A DNA stretch of 64,000 nt from JALYXV01 sp963791545 (GCA_963791545.1 CAWBSR010000001.1:186001-250000); one strand, 5' to 3'. Numbered from the stretch's first letter, positions 46,999 through 55,459 are shown. The notes: a model not told the origin generated them from the sequence alone. Numbers and translations: made by a program.

Positions 46999-47031
46999 TT
47001 GACGGCTAACGATTAGTATGCTAATGATTAG
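46999..47031 (+). promoter_or_regulatory. Promoter with twin MarR operator
   Basis: TTGACG (46999-47004) and TAATGA (47022-47027) are spaced 17 bases and lead to a start about 4 bases from the marR ATG, so the mRNA is nearly leaderless. Two direct copies of CTAAyGATTAG (47006-47016 and 47021-47031), each itself palindromic, overlap the spacer and -10 box, typical of a MarR operator. Confidence 0.65.
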
Positions 47032-47037
47032 TTCTCT

Positions 47038-47481
47038 ATGGAAGAGCGGTTGGGACGGCTGCTGGCGATGACCGGCAAGGTGGCGCGGGAGCATTTCGAC
47101 CGCGGCCTGAACACCGTCGGCTCCTCCCTCAACACCTACATCGTGCTGCGGTTCGCGGCCAACTGCCCCGGCGCCAGCCAGCGCCAGTTGGCGTCGATCC
47201 TCGGCATCGAGGGACCCACCCTCACGCACCACCTGGACCGCCTGGCGGGCGACGGGCTCATCGAGCGGGTCCGCAAAGGGTCCGACCGGCGGGTCTCCTA
47301 CGTCGAGCTGACTCCGTCCGGCCGGGCCCATCTGGACCGGGTCGAGACGTACGCGGAGTCGCAGGACAAGGCGCTGCGCAGCTTGTTCACACCCGAGGAG
47401 GCGGCGACGCTCGCCGAGTTGTTGAACCGCCTTCGCGACCACTTCCTGGAGGAGGCTGATGTCAACCACCCAGCTCGATAG
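47038..47481 (+). CDS. MarR-family regulator
   Basis: 147 residues from ATG 47038. Winged-helix domain: ASQRQLASILGIEGPTLTHHLDRLAGDGLI, then RVRKGSDRRVSYVELTPSGRAHL, with long end helices for dimerisation. First gene of an operon with an ABC transporter whose first gene overlaps its 3' end, so it probably represses this operon until a ligand binds. The twin palindromes at its promoter support autoregulation. Confidence 0.92.
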   Translation: MEERLGRLLAMTGKVAREHFDRGLNTVGSSLNTYIVLRFAANCPGASQRQLASILGIEGPTLTHHLDRLAGDGLIERVRKGSDRRVSYVELTPSGRAHLDRVETYAESQDKALRSLFTPEEAATLAELLNRLRDHFLEEADVNHPAR

Positions 47482-48454
47482 CCAGACCCCGGCGGCCCCC
47501 ACCCGCGACGACGAGGTCATCCGCACCGTCGACCTGACCAAGGTCTACCCGGGGGCCGATTTCAAGGCGGTCGACGCCTTGAACATGTCGGTCTACCGGG
47601 GCGAGATCTTCGGGCTGCTCGGGCCCAACGGGGCGGGCAAGACCACGACCGCGGGCATGCTCACCACCCGGGTCATCCCGACGTCGGGCCAGGCCATCGT
47701 GGGCGGCATCGACGTCGTCCGCCACCCCGCCCTGGCCAAACAGGTGATCGGGGTGGTGACCCAGCAGAACACCCTCGACCGGGCCCTCACTGTCTGGGAG
47801 AACCTCTACTACCACGGCCGGCTGTTCGGCATGCCCGGCAAGGAGGCCAAGTCGGCCGCCGACCAGCTGCTGGAGCAGTTCCAGCTGGCCAAGTGGGCCA
47901 AGGCGTCGGTGTTCGCCCTCTCGGGTGGCATGGCGCAGCGGCTCATGGTGGCCCGGTCGATCCTCCACAAGCCGGACATCCTGTTCCTCGACGAGCCGAC
48001 CGCGGGCCTCGACCCCCAGAGCCGCATCGCGCTGTGGGAGATCCTGGGCGAGCTGCACAAGGCGGGCCAGACGATCCTCCTGACCACCCACTACATGGAG
48101 GAAGCAGACCAACTCTGTAACCGGTTGGCGATCATGGACCATGGGAAAATCCTGGCGCTCGACACGCCGGCCGGTCTGAAGGCCAGCGTCGGTGCCGACT
48201 CGATAGTCACCGTCCATGCTTCGGGCGATCTATCGGAACTGGCGCTGTTGCTGCAGAAGGAAGTGCTCGGGGTGACGTCGGTCAACCAGGTCGAGGGGAC
48301 CCTTCGCATCCACGTCAAGGGCGCCTCGAGCGTGGTGCCGCCGATCGTGACCGCCGCCGAGAAGGGCGGGTTCGGCGTCCAGGATCTCTCGGTCGCCGAG
48401 CCCACCCTGGAAACCGTGTTCATCAATCTGACCGGAAAGGACCTCAGGGACTGA
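47459..48454 (+). CDS. ABC transporter ATP-binding protein (drug/antibiotic exporter type)
   Basis: 331 residues from ATG 47459, overlapping the marR 3' end. Walker A GPNGAGKTTT, signature LSGGMAQRL, Walker B DILFLDEPTAGLD and the H-loop TTHYMEEAD are all intact. DrrA-like: the C-terminal part has the extra domain typical of multidrug/antibiotic exporter subunits. Works with the next gene's permease. Confidence 0.93.
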   Translation: MSTTQLDSQTPAAPTRDDEVIRTVDLTKVYPGADFKAVDALNMSVYRGEIFGLLGPNGAGKTTTAGMLTTRVIPTSGQAIVGGIDVVRHPALAKQVIGVVTQQNTLDRALTVWENLYYHGRLFGMPGKEAKSAADQLLEQFQLAKWAKASVFALSGGMAQRLMVARSILHKPDILFLDEPTAGLDPQSRIALWEILGELHKAGQTILLTTHYMEEADQLCNRLAIMDHGKILALDTPAGLKASVGADSIVTVHASGDLSELALLLQKEVLGVTSVNQVEGTLRIHVKGASSVVPPIVTAAEKGGFGVQDLSVAEPTLETVFINLTGKDLRD

Positions 48455-49395
48455 TGACTACCACTGAGACCGCCGCCACCGCGGCCGGATCGCCGGAGCC
48501 CATGGCTCCCCGGGCGGCGGTGCAGCCCAAGTACACCGGTGCCAAGCGGGGCCGTTCCGCGACCGAGGCATCCCGCCAGGCGTTCCTGGCGCTGCTGCAG
48601 CGGGACCTGACGGTGCTGAAGAAGAACCTCGGGGAGTTCATCGGCAGGACGATCATCCAGCCGTTCCTGCTGGTGTTCGTGTTCCTGTACGTGTTCCCCC
48701 AGATCGGCCAGGCCATCGGGGGGGCGTCGTCCAACCCCCAGCAGGCGCTCGCCAACGAGTCGGCGTTCGCCAGCGTCCTGATCGCCGGCGTCATCGGGAT
48801 CTCCATCATGTTCCAGGGCATCATGTCGGTCGCCCTGCCCATGGCCACCGAGTTCGGCTACACCAAGGAGATCGAGGACCGGGTGCTGGCTCCCATGCCG
48901 GTATCCCTGGTAGCCATCGGCAAGGTCGCGGCAGGAGCGGTGCAGGGGCTGATCGCCGCGTGCATCGTGTTCCCCGTCGCCAAGTTCGTGCACGCCAAGG
49001 GGATCAACGCCCATCTCGCCATCCACTGGCCCATTCTCCTGACGTTGCTCCCCATCGCCTGCGTGATGTGCGCCGCCTTCGGGCTCTTGCTCGGCACCCG
49101 GGTCGAACCCCGCAACATCTCAGCCATGTTCGGGTTCATCGTGCTGCCCATGACCTTCCTCGGGGGGACCTACTACACGTGGACGGCGCTGAAGCACGTG
49201 CATTTGTTCGGGTTTCCGTGGCTGCAGACGCTGGTCCTGGTGAACCCGCTCATCTACGTGACCGAGGGGTTCCGGGCCGCCCTGACGACCACCTCGCACA
49301 TGCATCTGTACGTGATCTACCCGGTGCTGCTGGCGATCACCGGGGTGCTGTTGTGGCAGGGCATCGCGGGCTTCAAGAAGCGGGTTTTGGCCTAG
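48454..49395 (+). CDS. ABC-2 type permease
   Basis: 313 residues from ATG 48454, overlapping the previous stop by one base. About six membrane segments with an ABC-2 pattern (GRTIIQPFLLVFVFLYVFPQ, IMFQGIMSVALPMATEFGYT, IAACIVFPVAKFVHAKG). The loop TKEIEDRVLAPMPVSL is typical of DrrB-type subunits. Forms an exporter with the ATP-binding protein; likely substrate hydrophobic drugs or lipids (inferred). Confidence 0.9.
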   Translation: MTTTETAATAAGSPEPMAPRAAVQPKYTGAKRGRSATEASRQAFLALLQRDLTVLKKNLGEFIGRTIIQPFLLVFVFLYVFPQIGQAIGGASSNPQQALANESAFASVLIAGVIGISIMFQGIMSVALPMATEFGYTKEIEDRVLAPMPVSLVAIGKVAAGAVQGLIAACIVFPVAKFVHAKGINAHLAIHWPILLTLLPIACVMCAAFGLLLGTRVEPRNISAMFGFIVLPMTFLGGTYYTWTALKHVHLFGFPWLQTLVLVNPLIYVTEGFRAALTTTSHMHLYVIYPVLLAITGVLLWQGIAGFKKRVLA

Positions 49396-49402
49396 AGCCG
49401 GG

Positions 49403-49450
49403 GGGTGCGCTGAGAAATCCGTGTGTACACCCGGATTTGTCAGCGCACCC
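49403..49450. repeat. Palindromic repeat, copy 1 (between convergent genes)
   Basis: Left arm 49403-49421 and right arm 49432-49450 pair over 19 bases with one mismatch. A second copy with the same core (GGGTGCGCTGA... and ...TCAGCGCA) is at 51204-51251. Both separate convergent genes and probably act as two-way terminators or belong to a dispersed palindromic family. Confidence 0.85.
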
Positions 49451-49468
49451 GTGGTCCTTCGGGGGCGG

Positions 49469-50143
49469 TTAGCCCCAGAGGCCGATGATCTTCCAGCCGC
49501 GGTCAGGGAAACCGGCCGCGTCGGCGACCTTGGCCGAGGCGACATTGGCGGGGTCATGCAGGTAGGTCGGGACGACTCCGCCGGCGACGAGGTGGCGGGC
49601 CGCTTGGGCTACCAGCCGGCGGCCGAGTCCACGGCCGGCGTGCTGCGGTTCGGTGCCGACCGCGATCTCGTGGGCGAAATGGTCGTGGCGCTTGATGCCG
49701 ACGCCGGCCGCGTAGGTCCCGTCGCCCGCCCACGAGATAAGGACCTGGCCGCCGAAGGGATGCAACCACGACGGGACCCCGGGGTGGTCGAACGCGACCC
49801 ACTCACCGGCATCGGGGAGGGCGCCGCCTGGTGTCGGCGACTCGGACCAGCGGAAGGTGCCCATTCCTAGCTTGGCGTGGGGGCGGCCGAGCATCGGGCC
49901 GAGTCGGGTGGCGAGGGCGTCGAGGCCGCCGTGGGCCGCCATCCGCTGCGCCCAGGCCAGCACCTCGGGGGGCACCGACAGGACGGTTCCCTCGGGACTG
50001 CTCACACCGAGGACGGGGTGGACGAGGCCGTCCCACCCTGGTTCCACCCGCGCGGGGGCCGTCGCCACCACCAGTTTTGCTGCCGGAGGCCACTGACCGA
50101 GGGTGTTGGCGAGGTGCTTCTCGAGCTGTGGTCGCAGATCCAT
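49469..50143 (-). CDS. GNAT-family acetyltransferase
   Basis: 224 residues from ATG 50143; a longer open frame upstream is mostly low-complexity. The C-terminal 90 residues form a GNAT fold with the acetyl-CoA loop EPQHAGRGLGRRLVAQAARH, preceded by GVGIKRHDHFAHEIAVGTE. The N-terminal part (LEKHLANTLGQWPPAAKLVV) is a separate helical/beta region. Substrate unknown. Convergent with the ABC permease. Confidence 0.8.
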   Translation of the reverse strand: MDLRPQLEKHLANTLGQWPPAAKLVVATAPARVEPGWDGLVHPVLGVSSPEGTVLSVPPEVLAWAQRMAAHGGLDALATRLGPMLGRPHAKLGMGTFRWSESPTPGGALPDAGEWVAFDHPGVPSWLHPFGGQVLISWAGDGTYAAGVGIKRHDHFAHEIAVGTEPQHAGRGLGRRLVAQAARHLVAGGVVPTYLHDPANVASAKVADAAGFPDRGWKIIGLWG

Positions 50144-50405
50144 GGCAACGCCTAGGGCCGGCCGGCGCGCCACGCCTGGGCTTGGTTCGCCCCGGTCACC
50201 CGCGGCAGGGCGACCTGATCGCCGCCGGCCGCGACCAGGGCCCAGCCGGTGACCTCGTTCATCGGGCCACACTATGGCGGTCGGGCGGTCGGGCGGTCGG
50301 GCGGTCGGGCGGTCGGGCGGCCCGGCCACACTTCCTCGCCGGTCGGCGGCCCGCAGGGCAGGGGCCGCCCGTCTTGACGCCGGTCGCCTGAACCAGAATG
50401 CGAGC
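50144..50405. other. Region with GC tandem repeat
   Basis: Between a minus-strand GNAT gene and the following plus-strand genes. It contains an 8-base tandem repeat GGCGGTCG (about 5.6 copies, 50275-50320) and a possible 36-codon minus-strand frame starting MNEVTGWALV (50152-50262), which has no ribosome binding site and is not called. Confidence 0.4.
50275..50320. repeat. 8-bp tandem repeat GGCGGTCG
   Basis: About 5.6 copies of GGCGGTCG head to tail. A slippage-prone microsatellite in an intergenic region. Confidence 0.9.
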
Positions 50406-50651
50406 GTGAGACGAGCGGCCCTCATAGTGGCGGCGGCACTGGGATGGGTCCTGATCCTGGCCTCGCCCGCCAGTTCCCGGCGCCGGCTCCCGCCGGTCAG
50501 ATGGAAGGCTGACGGCGTGACAAGCGGGTACGGCAACGAGCCCCGGGGCGGACCGAGCCGCCGATGCTGGCCGCCCTCACAAGGCTCGCCGCCGCACTGG
50601 AACGTTGTACCAAACCGTGCCGACATCGAAACGCGCCGATCCCATGGCTGA
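50406..50651 (+). CDS. Small secreted-type hypothetical or gene remnant
   Basis: 81 residues from GTG 50406. The start RRAALIVAAALGWVLILASPASSRRR looks like a signal peptide with an ASPAS-type cleavage site, but the rest is short and low-complexity (GYGNEPRGGPSRR). May be a truncated exported protein. It overlaps the start of the next frame by 8 bases. Confidence 0.3.
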   Translation: MRRAALIVAAALGWVLILASPASSRRRLPPVRWKADGVTSGYGNEPRGGPSRRCWPPSQGSPPHWNVVPNRADIETRRSHG

Positions 50652-50952
50652 ACGACCGGCCACGGTTTCCCTGCGGCCGATCACCCCGGCCGACGAGAAC
50701 TTCCTGCTGGCGGTCTACGGAAGCACCCGGGCCGATGAGATGGCGTTGGTCGGCTGGGACGACAGCCACAAAGCCGTCTTCGTCCGCCAGCAGTTCGACG
50801 CCCAGCACCGCTACTACCAGCAGGTCTTCGTAAACGCTTCGTTCCAGGTGATCCTGGTGGACGATCAGCCGGCGGGACGCCTGTACCTGCAGGAGGATGC
50901 CGAGGGAACCCGGATCGTCGATATCGCGGTCCTGCCCGAGACGTTCACCTGA
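50644..50952 (+). CDS. Truncated GNAT-like fragment
   Basis: 102 residues from ATG 50644 (RPATVSLRPITPADENFLL follows). It is the N-terminal half of a GNAT domain, with LDQQFDAQHRYYQQ and the strand RIVDIAVLPE; the acetyl-CoA-binding loop that should follow is missing, and TGA comes after PETFT. A DUF6916-like gene starts 11 bases later. In other actinobacteria such pairs include a full-length GNAT, so a deletion at 50945-50960 is likely. May be non-functional. Confidence 0.5.
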   Translation: MAERPATVSLRPITPADENFLLAVYGSTRADEMALVGWDDSHKAVFVRQQFDAQHRYYQQVFVNASFQVILVDDQPAGRLYLQEDAEGTRIVDIAVLPETFT

Positions 50953-50963
50953 CCGGGACCGGG

Positions 50964-51179
50964 GTGGCGCTGACTCTCGCCGATGTCAGGACCTGGGGGC
51001 GGCCCTATGCCGACGACTCCCGGCAGCCCTTCACGGTGCACCTGTACGGGCCGATGGAACCCATGCTGGTCCAGTCGACGTACCACCTGGAGCACGCCAC
51101 GATCGGCGGCGTGGAGATATTCCTCGTCCCGCTCGGCCCCGACCAGGGCCAGATGCTCTACGAGGCCGTCTTCGCCTGA
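50964..51179 (+). CDS. DUF6916-like small protein (71 aa)
   Basis: 71 residues from GTG 50964: ALTLADVRTWGRPY, then PFTVHLYGPMEPMLVQSTYH and EHATIGGVEIFLVPLGPDQG, ending MLYEAVFA. This strand-rich pattern fits the DUF6916 family of small beta-rich proteins, found near acetyltransferases. Function not known. Confidence 0.6.
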   Translation: MALTLADVRTWGRPYADDSRQPFTVHLYGPMEPMLVQSTYHLEHATIGGVEIFLVPLGPDQGQMLYEAVFA

Positions 51180-51203
51180 ACACCGCTCCCGCCAAGCCGA
51201 ACC

Positions 51204-51251
51204 GGGGGGTGCGCTGAAAATCCGTACACCCAGATTTTTCAGCGCAACCCC
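51204..51251. repeat. Palindromic repeat, copy 2
   Basis: Arms GGGGTGCGCTGAAAATC and GATTTTTCAGCGCAACCCC pair with small differences; same family as 49403-49450. Lies between the convergent DUF6916-like and mscL genes, reaching the mscL stop codon. Confidence 0.85.
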
Positions 51252-51679
51252 TAGGCGATGGGGACCACTTCGCTGGTGCAGTGGGAGCAGCGCCGGGCGC
51301 CCTTGGGGATCTGGCTCAGGCACTCCGGGCAGGGGCGATCCCCGCTCTCGGGCTCGGGTGCCTGCTTCCGGCGTTCCCGTAAGGCGTTGATCGGTTTCAC
51401 GACCACGAAAAAGACGGCAGCCGCCACCGACAGGAACGCGATGACGGCATTGATGAAGTCCCCGTAGAGGAACTTGCTGTGATTGATCGAGAAAGTCAGG
51501 GCACCGAAGTTGGGCTTCCCGAAAATAGCCGCCACGATCGGGGTCAGGAGGTCCTTTACCAAGGCCGTCACCACCACCCCGAAAGCGGCGCCGATGACCA
51601 CCGCGATCGCAAGGTCGACCACGTCGCCCCGGACGACAAAGTCCTTGAACTCGCTGACTACGCCTTTGCTACCGGCCAT
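51251..51679 (-). CDS. mscL: Large-conductance mechanosensitive channel with C-terminal zinc ribbon
   Basis: 142 residues from ATG 51679, with GAGGGGG upstream. FKDFVVRGDVVDLAIAVVIG is the classic start, followed by GAAFGVVVTALVKDLLTPI and the second membrane helix AFLSVAAAVFFVVVKPINAL. The last about 30 residues form a four-cysteine zinc ribbon (CPECLSQIPKGARRCSHC), which is not part of the standard channel but is seen in some actinobacteria. Opens on membrane tension to release solutes. Confidence 0.93.
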   Translation of the reverse strand: MAGSKGVVSEFKDFVVRGDVVDLAIAVVIGAAFGVVVTALVKDLLTPIVAAIFGKPNFGALTFSINHSKFLYGDFINAVIAFLSVAAAVFFVVVKPINALRERRKQAPEPESGDRPCPECLSQIPKGARRCSHCTSEVVPIA

Positions 51680-51841
51680 CGATGTCCCCCTCGGCTGCTG
51701 CCATCGGGAGCCTAGGTGGACCAACCGCTCGGCACCGGCGATAGCGACCGCCGCCCGCCACCAAACGGCAAAGCACCCGAGCCGGTGCCAACGTGAAAGG
51801 GGCTGACCGGCACTTCGCCGTCCAGCCCCCCTTTTCCCACC

Positions 51842-53266
51842 TTAGATGTCGTAGTACAGCATGAACTCCCAGGGATGGGGGCGCAGCCGCACCGGGTCGA
51901 TCTCGTGCTCCCGCTTGTAGGCGACCCATGTCTCGATCAGGTCATCGGTGAACACCCCGCCCGCCTTCAAGAAGGCGTTGTCGGACTCCAGGGCGGCCAG
52001 GCTCTCCTCGAGGGAACCGGGCACCTGGGGCACCTGGGCCAGCTCCTCGGGCGGCAGGTCGTAGAGGTCCTTGTCCACCGGGTCGGGGGGCTCGATCTTG
52101 TTCTGGACCCCGTCCAGGCCGGCCATGAGAATGGCGGAGAAGGCCAGGTAGGGATTGGCCGAGGGGTCGGGGCAGCGGAACTCGACCCGCTTCGCCTTAG
52201 GGCTCTTGGAGTACAGCGGGATGCGGCAGGCGGCGGAGCGGTTGCGCTGGCTGTAGACCAGGTTGACCGGGGCCTCGTAGCCGGGGACGAGCCGCTTGTA
52301 GCTGTTGGTCGTGGGGGCGGCAAAGGCCAGGATGGCCGGGGCGTGGGCCAGCAGGCCGCCGATGTACCAACGGCCCAGGTCGGACAGGCCGGCGTAGCCC
52401 AGTTCCGAGTACATGAGCGGTTCCCCGCCCCGCCACAGCGACGAGTGCACGTGCATGCCCGACCCGTTGTCCTGGAAGATGGGCTTGGGCATGAAGGTGG
52501 CCGTCTTGCCGTGGTTGCGGGCCACGTTCTTGACCACGTACTTGTACAGCATCAGCTTGTCCGCCATGACCAACAGCTTGTCGAAGCGCATGTCGATCTC
52601 GGCCTGGCCGGCGGTGCCCACCTCGTGGTGCTGGACCTCGATCTCGATCCCCAGCTTCTCCATGGTGATGATCATCTCGGAGCGCAGGTCCTGGTAATGG
52701 TCCATGGGGGGAACCGGGAAGTACCCCTCCTTGTACCGGGGCTTGAACCCCAGGTTGGGCTTCTCGTCCTTGCCCGAGTTCCAGATGCCCTCGACCGAGT
52801 CCACGTGGTAATACCCTTCGTGGCTGTTCTGGTCGAAACGCACATCATCGAAGATGTAGAACTCGGCCTCGGGACCAAAGTAGGCGGTGTCCGCGATCCC
52901 GGTTGAGCGCAGGTAGTCCTCGGCTTTCTGGGCCACGTAACGGGGATCTCGGGAGTAGGACTCCCCGGTCACCGGGTCCCGCACGAAACAGTTGATATTC
53001 AGCGTCGTGTGCTGACGAAACGGGTCGATCACCGCCGTGTCGGGGTCCGGCATCAGCAGCATGTCGGACTCCTGGATCTCCTGGAAGCCGCGGATCGACG
53101 AGCCGTCGAAGCCGTACCCGTCTTCGAAACCGCCCTCGGTCAGCTCGTGGCTCGGCACCGAGAAGTGCTGCATGAGCCCAGGGAGGTCGCAGAAACGGAA
53201 GTCGACGATGTCGATCCCCTCGCTCTGGACGAGGCTCAGGACCTCGGCGGGCGTGCGTTGTTGCAC
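51842..53266 (-). CDS. glnA: Glutamine synthetase type I (GSI-beta, adenylylatable)
   Basis: 474 residues from GTG 53266. Signature EGGFEDGYGFDGSSIRGF, catalytic YFGPEAEFYIF, metal ligands in QHHEVGTAGQ and the ATP motif KPIFQDNGSGMHVHSSL. The adenylylation site is KDLYDLPPEE near residue 400, as in enzymes controlled by GlnE. Makes glutamine from glutamate and ammonia. Divergent from the second glnA-like gene across 142 bases. Confidence 0.95.
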   Translation of the reverse strand: MQQRTPAEVLSLVQSEGIDIVDFRFCDLPGLMQHFSVPSHELTEGGFEDGYGFDGSSIRGFQEIQESDMLLMPDPDTAVIDPFRQHTTLNINCFVRDPVTGESYSRDPRYVAQKAEDYLRSTGIADTAYFGPEAEFYIFDDVRFDQNSHEGYYHVDSVEGIWNSGKDEKPNLGFKPRYKEGYFPVPPMDHYQDLRSEMIITMEKLGIEIEVQHHEVGTAGQAEIDMRFDKLLVMADKLMLYKYVVKNVARNHGKTATFMPKPIFQDNGSGMHVHSSLWRGGEPLMYSELGYAGLSDLGRWYIGGLLAHAPAILAFAAPTTNSYKRLVPGYEAPVNLVYSQRNRSAACRIPLYSKSPKAKRVEFRCPDPSANPYLAFSAILMAGLDGVQNKIEPPDPVDKDLYDLPPEELAQVPQVPGSLEESLAALESDNAFLKAGGVFTDDLIETWVAYKREHEIDPVRLRPHPWEFMLYYDI

Positions 53267-53332
53267 TGTCTATTCTCCCTTCGCGAAAAGGTCGGTTTGG
53301 AGCTTGTTCCGGGACCGTGTCGGGTCTGTTGC

Positions 53333-53356
53333 GTTTCTGTGAACGGCTTGTGAAAC
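53333..53356. promoter_or_regulatory. Inverted repeat in glnA/glnA2 divergent region
   Basis: GTTTC (53333-53337) and GAAAC (53352-53356) are 14 bases apart, with GTGAA between. Weakly resembles GlnR-type half-sites (GaAAC). A possible nitrogen-control site; speculative. Confidence 0.3.
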
Positions 53357-53408
53357 CAACTGCGCCGTTTGTCCTAGCACGGATCTGGCCTGCCAGACTA
53401 AACGGATC

Positions 53409-54758
53409 ATGGAACGCCAAGCCGACTATGTCCTGCGCACGGTGGAGGAACGGGGGGTCCGTTTCATCCAGCTGTGGTTCACCGATGTGCTCGGCATCCC
53501 CAAGTCGTTCAACATCACGCCGGCGGAACTGGAGAACGCCCTCGAGGAGGGCATGACCTTCGATGGCTCGGCCATCGACGGTTTCAGCCGGGTCCAGGAG
53601 AGCGACGTCCTGGCTCATCCCGACCCCAAGACGTTCCAGTTGCTGCCCTATATGGCCGACGGGGCGCCGACCGCCCGGGTGGTGTGCGACATCGCCAACC
53701 TGGACGGGACGCCGTTCGAGGGTGACCCCCGCCACGTGCTGCGCCGGGCGCTGATGAAGGCGCGGGAGCACGGGTTTTCGTTCTACGCCGCCCCGGAGCT
53801 GGAATTCTTCTACTTCCCCCTGCCCGGCCCGGGCGTCGACGTCGGCACCCGCCCCCCGGAACCGCTCGACCACGGCTCCTACTTCGAGCTGACGACGGCC
53901 GACAAGGCGACCGACCTGCGCCAGCGCACCGTGATCACGCTGGAGGACATGGGCATCCCGGTGGAGTACAGCCAGCATGAGGACGCCCCCAGCCAGCACG
54001 AGATCGACCTGCGCTACACCGACGCCATGACCATGGCGGACACCGTCATGACGGTACGACAGGTGGTCAAGGAGATCGCAGCCGCCCGCGACGTGCTGGC
54101 GACGTTCATGCCCAAGCCCTTGGCCGGGGTGCAGGGGTCGGGCATGCACACCCACCTGTCGCTGTTCGACGGCGACACCAACGCCTTTCACGACGAAGCC
54201 GACGAGTACCACCTGTCGGAAACCGGGAAGCGATTCATCGCGGGGATGCTGCACCATGCCCACGAGATCACGGCCGTCACCAACCAGTGGGTCAACTCCT
54301 ACAAGCGCCTCATCGTCGGCTACGAGGCGCCCACCTATGTCTCCTGGGCCCGCAACAACCGCTCCGCCCTGATCCGGGTGCCCCCGACCAAGCGGGGCAA
54401 GAAGGAGTCGACCCGCATCGAGTACCGGGCCGCCGACAGCTCCGCCAATCCCTACCTGGCGTTCGCGGTCATGCTCACCGCCGGGCTGGCCGGCATCGAC
54501 GGGGGCTACGAGCTGCCGCCCGAGGCAGCCGCCAACCTGTACGAGCTCACGACCGAGGAGCGCCTGGCCGAGGGCATCGAATCGCTGCCAGGCTCGCTGT
54601 CGGACGCGGTGCGGGCCATGGAGTCCTCGGAGCTCATGGCCGAAGCACTCGGCGAGCACGTCTTCGAATGGTTCATCCGCAACAAGCGGGCCGAGTGGGC
54701 CGACTACAAGGCGGAGGTCACGCCATTCGAACTGCGGCGTTACCTGACGTCGCTGTAG
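53409..54758 (+). CDS. glnA2: Second glutamine synthetase (GSI-alpha/GlnA2-like)
   Basis: 449 residues from ATG 53409. Similar GSI core: MTFDGSAIDGFSRVQESD, PELEFFYFP, EYSQHEDAPSQHEIDLRY, KPLAGVQGSGMHTHLSLF and WARNNRSALIRVP. The equivalent of the adenylylation loop reads ANLYELTTEER, closer to GSI-alpha or GlnA2-type than the classic target site, so GlnE control is uncertain. Followed by the GlnR-like regulator gene after 20 bases. Might be a housekeeping isoform or use a different substrate. Confidence 0.88.
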   Translation: MERQADYVLRTVEERGVRFIQLWFTDVLGIPKSFNITPAELENALEEGMTFDGSAIDGFSRVQESDVLAHPDPKTFQLLPYMADGAPTARVVCDIANLDGTPFEGDPRHVLRRALMKAREHGFSFYAAPELEFFYFPLPGPGVDVGTRPPEPLDHGSYFELTTADKATDLRQRTVITLEDMGIPVEYSQHEDAPSQHEIDLRYTDAMTMADTVMTVRQVVKEIAAARDVLATFMPKPLAGVQGSGMHTHLSLFDGDTNAFHDEADEYHLSETGKRFIAGMLHHAHEITAVTNQWVNSYKRLIVGYEAPTYVSWARNNRSALIRVPPTKRGKKESTRIEYRAADSSANPYLAFAVMLTAGLAGIDGGYELPPEAAANLYELTTEERLAEGIESLPGSLSDAVRAMESSELMAEALGEHVFEWFIRNKRAEWADYKAEVTPFELRRYLTSL

Positions 54759-54778
54759 GACCGCGGTCCGCCTACGCC

Positions 54779-55459
54779 ATGGAGCCCCTGCTCATCTTCC
54801 CGGACCCGGCCCCGCCTGCCCTCGCCCAGGCGCTGGACCTGGCCGGCTACCCCTGGAAGGCGGCGGGGTCGCCCGACGCCGCCGACCGCCTGGAGCCCGA
54901 GGACGGCTGGTCCGGGGCCATCGTCGGCGCCGACGAGGATCCCGAGGGGGCCTTCGCCCTGTGCCGGGCGCTGCGCAAGCGCGACCTCCCCTTCGAGCCG
55001 GTCCTCCTCCTGGCCACCGGTGCCCAGCTGGGCGAGCTGGAACTGCGGGAGGATCTGTTCGACGATTTCTGTCTGGCCCCGTTCCATCCCCGGGAGTTGG
55101 AGGCCCGGCTGGCCCACTTGTTCTGGCGGACCGGGCGGGGCACTAGGCCGGAGCTGGTCGAGTACGGCCCCCTGGTGCTCAACCTGGAGACCTACCAGGC
55201 GGCGGTGGGCGGCCGGCCGCTCGACCTGACGTACATGGAGTACGAGCTGCTCAAGTTCCTGGCCACCCACCCGGGGAAGGTGTTCACCCGGGAGACACTC
55301 TTGAGCCGGGTGTGGGGCTACGAGTACTACGGAGGGGCCCGGACCGTCGACGTCCACATCCGGCGGCTGCGGGCCAAGCTGGGCGAGGAGCACGCCAACT
55401 TGATCTCGACGGTGCGCTCGGTGGGCTACCGCTTCGGGCAGAGCCGCTGGGTCGCCTAG
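54779..55459 (+). CDS. GlnR-like OmpR-family response regulator, atypical receiver
   Basis: 226 residues from ATG 54779. The C-terminal winged helix is strong: LDLTYMEYELLKFLATHPGK, VFTRETLLSRVWGYEYYGG, TVDVHIRRLRAKLG, LISTVRSVGYRFG; the YGGARTVDVH segment is like GlnR. The receiver domain is degenerate: the acidic pair, the phospho-Asp and the Lys are not in their usual positions (for example LAPFHPREL in place of KPF). GlnR-type regulators act without a classic kinase to control nitrogen genes. Position right after glnA2 supports nitrogen regulation. Confidence 0.8.
   Translation: MEPLLIFPDPAPPALAQALDLAGYPWKAAGSPDAADRLEPEDGWSGAIVGADEDPEGAFALCRALRKRDLPFEPVLLLATGAQLGELELREDLFDDFCLAPFHPRELEARLAHLFWRTGRGTRPELVEYGPLVLNLETYQAAVGGRPLDLTYMEYELLKFLATHPGKVFTRETLLSRVWGYEYYGGARTVDVHIRRLRAKLGEEHANLISTVRSVGYRFGQSRWVA

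Noticed and set aside
50152..50262. 36-codon minus-strand frame upstream of the GNAT gene
   Set aside because: Lacks a ribosome binding site and is in a repeat-rich region.
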